From contig CM031610.1 in NCBI GenBank assembly GCA_018398815.1, positions 39,183,811 to 39,247,810 of the forward strand: a stretch of DNA of 64,000 nucleotides, in the 5' to 3' direction. The position numbers and the translations under genes are program-made. This DNA is from Conus ventricosus. Lineage: Eukaryota; Mollusca; Gastropoda; Neogastropoda; Conidae. Positions 59,360-64,000 of this stretch are shown here, piece after piece. The notes under the pieces are model-generated. The model was not told where the DNA came from. It did no database searches and saw nothing but the letters and a program-made list of their open reading frames with translations. The number at the start of each line of letters is the position of its first letter. Position 1 is the first letter of the stretch.

Positions 59360-62300
59360 ATGGCAGCCGAGGCGACTGATTCATCACCAGAACAACAATC
59401 ATGTTTGCCACCATCAGAGGTGAGTCTTTTTGCAAAATGTATAGATTTAATCATTTTAAACTGACCCGTTTTGTTTACCGCACCTAACAGCAGCAGTTAT
59501 CACTTGTTCGCTGGCATCTGAGAGTGTTGAAAGAGTGGAATCAGGTCAGTGCAGAGTCAAGCCGGTTTAGTATGGCGGACTGTTTGTGACACAAACGCGC
59601 CTTTCCCGCAAGTGGGCTAGTCTTCACGTCTACAACATTACCTTTTTGCGTTCGCTTGTCTTACTGCTGTAACTGTTTTATAATAGGTTTCTAATTCTGT
59701 GAAAGGAAAAACAATACGAGCTTAGTAAGTCATTTAGTCGGGCTAGTCTTCACGTCTACAACAATTACCTTTTCGCTTGTCTTACTGCTGTAACTGTATT
59801 ATAATAGGTTTCTAATTCTGTAAAAGGGAAAAAACAATACGAGCTTAGTAAGTCATTTAGTCGGGCTATGTTCATTTTCACCCCCTTGAAAGCACCACAG
59901 CAACTCATACACATATAAACTCACCCCCAAAGTTAAGCAACCCAGTGAAAGATTTCAAAACTTATTTTTTAATTAATCACTCGGAGACATTTCGTTGAAG
60001 AACTCAAAACGTGTCGGCCAAAACACAGTCACACATCCACTATTTTTTTCATGGCATGGTCCATTTCGGGTTTAAAATTTTATCACCGTTCAAACGTTTT
60101 TGCAACGTCCAAAATAGTTGCTTAACTTTTTGGCTTGAGTTTAGTGTTAGTGTTTCACTTGACGATTTTAATGCCATCGTATTCTTGTTTTTAGGAACAA
60201 GAAGAAAAACCTGTATCATCTGTGGAGAGGGGTTGATGCCAAGCCAGTTACGCTCACAGAAAAGGGCTGCAAAACCATCAACAGCATCAGTGCAAAATTT
60301 GGAGAAGCTGTGTTTGCTAAGTCAGGTGACAATGTCCATAAGAACTGTAGAGATCGCCACACTAACAAACATTATTTTCCATCAAGGGATCCAAAACTTG
60401 CAAAGTCACCTCGAAAACGTCGTGCACCAGAACAAGTCGTAGAACATGGAAAAACCCCTTTGTGTTTGTTTTGCGGTCAAAAGGCGAAAGAAAGCAAGAA
60501 AGGCGGGCCCAAGGATGGCCATCACATCATCAGACGTACAGACCGTTACTGGGCTGGTCTGTCGTTGGATTTAGTCATAGAGCAAACCCTCATGCGCAGT
60601 CTAAGACCGTTGGCGGATTGTTCAGGGGCTCTGGCATGGGTGAGAGCGAGCGATCGATTTGGTTGTTGAGCATGCCAGCTTGCGCACGTGTCAATGACTC
60701 TATGCAGGAAGTGACAGGAGTGGCCTTTGTGACAAGTGAGCAGCACAAGGAAGCCAGCAAAGCCAGGCAGAAGCAGGACCATCAAGACACCAAAACACTG
60801 GTAACCTTCTTCCAGAGACGAAATCCATTCAACATGTGTGGCAGTCTGAGAAGTCTCTCAAACGATAGAACTGCAGCAGAATCTGTGAATGTAAATACAG
60901 CAAAAGAACTGGGCCAAGTTATTCTTGACAGAATGAATGGATCATCCGTTGCAGACCTGAAGCTGAGGAGAAGTGATCAAGCTGTCACCATTGTCACGCA
61001 GACGAGGGGGCCCAAAATGAATGAGCTGATCACCGTCAATTATGCTCTACTGTTCCAGAGATTGGTCAAGGTTGCACAGACCAGCCCTGAAACACTCCAT
61101 TCAGTCTTCGAATTTGAGCTGACAAACATACCAACATCGCTCTTTGAGACATCTGGACTCCCCCGTCCAGCCAGCAAGCATCTTTGGCTGACTGTCTGTG
61201 GTCACTCTCTGCACAGGAGAATGCCAAGTTGCCAGATGATGTCAAAGTAGTCCTTGACGGTGGTGATCTTCTGCATCGTTTGTCTTGGGCAGAGGAATTC
61301 CCTACAACCAAGTTGTGGAGAGCTACGTTGACTACGTCGTCCGGAACTATGGCACACGAGCAAGTGTGGTGTTTGACGGATATGTCAGCGGCCCATCCAC
61401 CAAGGACGCCACGCACCTTCGGCGACAAAACGGTCGCAAAACATCCTGCGATTGTTCACTTTGATGGTGAAATGCTCATCTGTGACACGAAAGAGAGCTT
61501 TCTCTCTAACCCAGGTAACAAACAACGCTTTATCTACACCCTTGCACAGTCCTTCATGGAAAATGGAATTAAAATATTTCATGCCGATGGTGATGCAGAC
61601 TGCCTGATTGTGCAGAAGCCCTCACAAAAGCCACAGAACATGCAGTTGCTGTTGTTGGGCGAGACACTGACTTGCTTGTGCTGCTGTTGTACCACTTCCA
61701 GCCACAAGGTTGTAACGGGGTTTTTTCGACACAGGAGGGAACATCTGGGACATTGGAGCAGCACGAGAAAGTCTAGGCCCACAGATCTGCAGGAACATTC
61801 TGTTTGCCCATGCACTTGGGGGCTGCGACACCACTAGCAGCCTCTTCAACATGGGCAAAAAGCAACCGGTGATACATCTGAGGGAATCCGCCGTTTTCCG
61901 TCAGATGGCACAAGTCTTTCGCAGCGGCACCAAGCGCACCACACAAGAAGAGATCATCAAAGCGGGAGAGAGGGCTCTGGTGGCTTTGTATGGTGGAGCA
62001 GAAGACGACAGCCTAAACAAGCTGCGCTACATCATATACAACCGCCAGTTAGCCAACCCCAAAGCAGCAGCAGTGGACGCCAGAAGGTTGCCCCCAACAC
62101 ACTCTGCTGCGAAGTTCCACTCCCTTCGAACTTATTTTCAAGTCCAAATATGGAAACGGCTTGAAAGTGAGCAGGCTATGCCGCTGTCTGCAGAAGACTG
62201 GGGTTGGGGCGTGACAGATGGCATGCTCCTGCCTGTTTATACTGACGCTGCTGTTGCCCCTGGGAAGACTTGCTGCACGTTGTCACATGCAGCTGCAAGA

Positions 62301-62434
62301 CAGGCTGTGGAGTAAGTTGTGGGTGTCGACAGCATGGACTGGTCTGTGCAGCAGCTTGTGGTCACTGTCGTGGGGAAAACTGTACTAACAGCATAATCAG
62401 TGACACAGCTGCTGATTCGGATGTCGAAGACTGA
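59360..62434 (+). pseudogene. Zinc-finger / FEN-XPG-like nuclease / CXC protein, two exons, frameshifted
   Basis: Exon 1 is 59360-59419 (ATG, 20 codons, then GTGAGT). The acceptor TTGTTTTTAG ends at 60194. Seen in order: CIICGEG, VHKNC and CLFCG (Cys/His zinc site, about 60210-60480), EQHKEASKARQKQ and RRNPF (about 60738-60830), LFQRLVKV and SLFETSGLPRP (about 61050-61170), VVLDGGDLLHR (about 61247-61280), VVFDGY (about 61368-61385), ADGDADCLI (about 61583-61609), GRDTDLLVLLL (about 61658-61690), AHALGGCDTTSSLF (about 61808-61849) and a terminal CSCKTGCGVSCGC...CGHC...C cluster (about 62286-62380) like a CXC/tesmin domain. The acidic motifs plus GGCDTTS resemble the FEN/XPG nuclease fold. I know the family as unnamed, multi-copy proteins of marine invertebrates. 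Most frameshifts sit at homopolymers, so it may be intact in the animal. Confidence 0.75.
59420..60194 (+). other. Intron of the nuclease gene with a 126-bp tandem duplication
   Basis: Donor GAG|GTGAGT and acceptor TTTTTAG|GAAC. A segment starting GGGCTAGTCTTCACGTCTAC is repeated at 59614 and 59740 (periods 126 and 123), with the start of a third copy at 59863. Confidence 0.65.
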
Positions 62435-63153
62435 GGTCAAAGGGTGAACGGGCTGTTACGGACAACTTGCATCTCAAAGGTTGGTCGAAGTTTCCATGTC
62501 ATTCCCTTAGTGAGAAACATTGCATTCAGTGCTGTAGTTGGAGTTATCAATCTTTCAATTGTATTGTGGAGAGGTACATGCCAATGAATTACTATTTTCA
62601 CTTGTGGTTAACACTGGACAGGTTTTAGGTCATCCTGACATATGCATGTTTAAACTTTTTCTCTTGTGCCGGACCGAGCAAAATTAAGGGGGGTACAATG
62701 AGACGGTGTGTATTTTGATACTTAACTGAGGAATGTCCTCGACTGTGCTGTGTAGTTCAATTCAAAATAGTTCATGTTTAAGTTTGCAAACAATTCCACT
62801 TCCAATCTTGGGCTGCATGTCTTGCTGGTGATGTACAATCCGACATGCATGCCAATTTGTCACGTGGTTTAGGGTCTCGTTTTGATATTATTGAGTATAT
62901 CAACCAAACTGCTGAAGACTGGTACTTAGGATCTTTATATTTGGCTACTTACATCTTTTGAAGCATAAAAGTAACTTGAGTTTGCCAGTTTGTTATAGTG
63001 AATGCTGATTTATGTCACGGAGTGGATTTTTTCCCGTTTTCGCTTATCGTGCAAGCCATTATTCCGCTAAAAAAAAAATTTCCCCCATTACATTTTTCTC
63101 GATTTTGGTTTGTGAGAAGGGTCATGTATTTCGAGTTTAAAAAACATAAAACG
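62435..63153 (+). other. 3' region of the transposon, non-coding
   Basis: No open frame with motifs. It is AT-rich toward the right end. Confidence 0.5.
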
Positions 63154-63211
63154 AGCTTTGAAAGACTTTGTTCAAGGTCAGGGCATATCAGGCCAAAATA
63201 TTACCAGACTA
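63154..63211 (-). repeat. Right terminal inverted repeat
   Basis: 58 bp, the inverse of 59072-59119 with a 10-bp insertion between its two conserved blocks. Confidence 0.8.
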
Positions 63212-63349
63212 CACACTGGCTGCTTCAGTCTGTGCTCATGTGGTCGGCAGCTGCAACGGATCAGAGGTCTTTAAACCTGACGTCTCGTCTCTGCTGAGTG
63301 ACGGATGTTTCCTCATGATTTCAAGGGTAATGTTCATTTGTCCTTGCTG
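63212..63349 (+). CDS. Possible host exon beside the transposon
   Basis: The frame LAASVCAHVVGSCNGSEVF...LMIS is open to a consensus donor TG|GTGAGT at 63350. A weaker donor AGG|GTAATG at 63327 is the alternative. A further open segment, 63367-63530 (acceptor TTTTCACAG, donor CAG|GTACGC), reads EEEEKIHLKVRVGPTEVL, but the 40-nt intron this would imply is very short. The protein is not recognised. It may be the right half of an exon whose left half is at 58973-59071. Confidence 0.25.
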
Positions 63350-63530
63350 GTGAGTAATTTTCACAGGCCAGTGCTTCAAGCTTGCTTTGTGAGATGGAAG
63401 AAGAAGAAAAAATACACCTGAAGGTGCGGGTGGGACCCACAGAAGTACTGTCCTCAACTACAGAACAAACCACTTGGGAGCAATCCTGCACCACCCTTGG
63501 AAACCTGTGCTGTGTTCACAAAGGGTGCAG

Positions 63531-64000
63531 GTACGCACATGTGCAGGGTATTCCATTAACACTATCCCTGCGTATGCCTGCAGCATGAGTTTTCCCCCCT
63601 CCTGCACACAGCCACTCGCACTAAAACCCCAGCCTACATAGCGATTTTGGCATTTTTGGAATTTATTTTACGTGTTATGTTTGGTCCTTGTTAACTTCAT
63701 GTTTGGTATGTCCGAAAAGAAGAAATCAAGGACTTTCAGACAAATGTACTTTCAAAACTCTAGGAGATCCTGCGCTGAGACAACACACGCATAAATGAAG
63801 TAACCAAAACACACAGAAATAAAAACAAGTGCAGAGTTTGACGATCAATGTTTAGTAATGGCATGCAGACAAATTGATACAAAAAAGCACTCACCTAATA
63901 CAGTTATGGTTATGATACTTTTCGCTATCAGTTATTATCCATTTTTAAACAATTTCACAGAATTTGGGCTAGAGAGGTTTTGCGAGTCAAGCGCCTGTGT
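63531..64000. other. AT-rich DNA, no gene
   Basis: Nothing that I can support on either strand. Confidence 0.5.

Larger units (their letters stand above)
59072..63211 (+). mobile_element. TIR DNA transposon carrying a nuclease gene (Academ-like candidate)
   Basis: The ends are inverted copies. The left end, 59072-59119, reads TAGTCTGGTAATATTTT then TGACCTTGAACAAAGTCTTT plus CAAAGCT. The right end, 63154-63211, is the inverse with an extra 10 bases between the two blocks. Similarity stops sharply outside and soon after inside. CAC flanks both ends (59069-59071 and 63212-63214), a possible 3-bp target duplication. The only gene inside is the one at 59360-62434. From memory, Academ elements have 3-4-bp duplications and an XPG-like nuclease with cysteine clusters, which fits, but I cannot check it. 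Confidence 0.6.

Overview
The window looks like repeat-rich intergenic DNA from an invertebrate animal, most likely a marine gastropod mollusc. The reasons are long CA, CT and trinucleotide microsatellites, Tc1-like transposons, a Jockey-type LINE, a tRNA-headed SINE, a short SINE with a GAAGAAGAA tail of a kind common in snails, and spliceosomal donor and acceptor signals. No rRNA, tRNA gene, CRISPR array or bacterial operon is visible. The species call is an inference.

Layout. 1-785 is the C-terminal end of a LINE reverse transcriptase. 870-6930 is a probable LTR retrotransposon (A) inside a CT microsatellite. 7310-21600 holds, in order, a Tc1-like element (B), a 39-bp minisatellite with a nested SINE, a second Tc1-like element (A), tetranucleotide and trinucleotide arrays and a decayed Ty3/Gypsy pol. 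21600-24745 is a satellite of about 110-115 bp. 24998-32025 is a second probable LTR retrotransposon (B). 32026-34572 is simple-sequence DNA. A 100-N gap follows, then 34673-49476, which repeats 7310-21600 plus two satellite units as a reverse complement, then a second 100-N gap. 49577-53510 is a minus-strand Jockey-like LINE. 53515-54515 is a G-rich minisatellite. 55172-57606 holds two copies of a long SINE, one with a clear 16-bp target duplication. 59072-63211 is a DNA transposon with terminal inverted repeats that carries a frameshifted zinc-finger / FEN-XPG-like nuclease / CXC gene.

The contig 34673-49476 is bounded on both sides by gaps of exactly 100 N and mirrors the left arm. The large palindrome is therefore more likely an unmerged haplotype or misplaced contig than real structure. 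Sequence quality is uneven. About 1.7-8.9 kb and 21-32 kb look smoothed toward homopolymers, and several frameshifts elsewhere fall at homopolymers, so breaks in genes should not all be read as decay.

The most interesting item is the 4.1-kb element at 59072-63211. Its inverted ends, possible 3-bp target duplication and nuclease-plus-cysteine-cluster protein recall the Academ superfamily, as far as I can tell without a search. The only full-length open reading frame that looks intact is the Tc1-A transposase at 43670-44695 on the minus strand.
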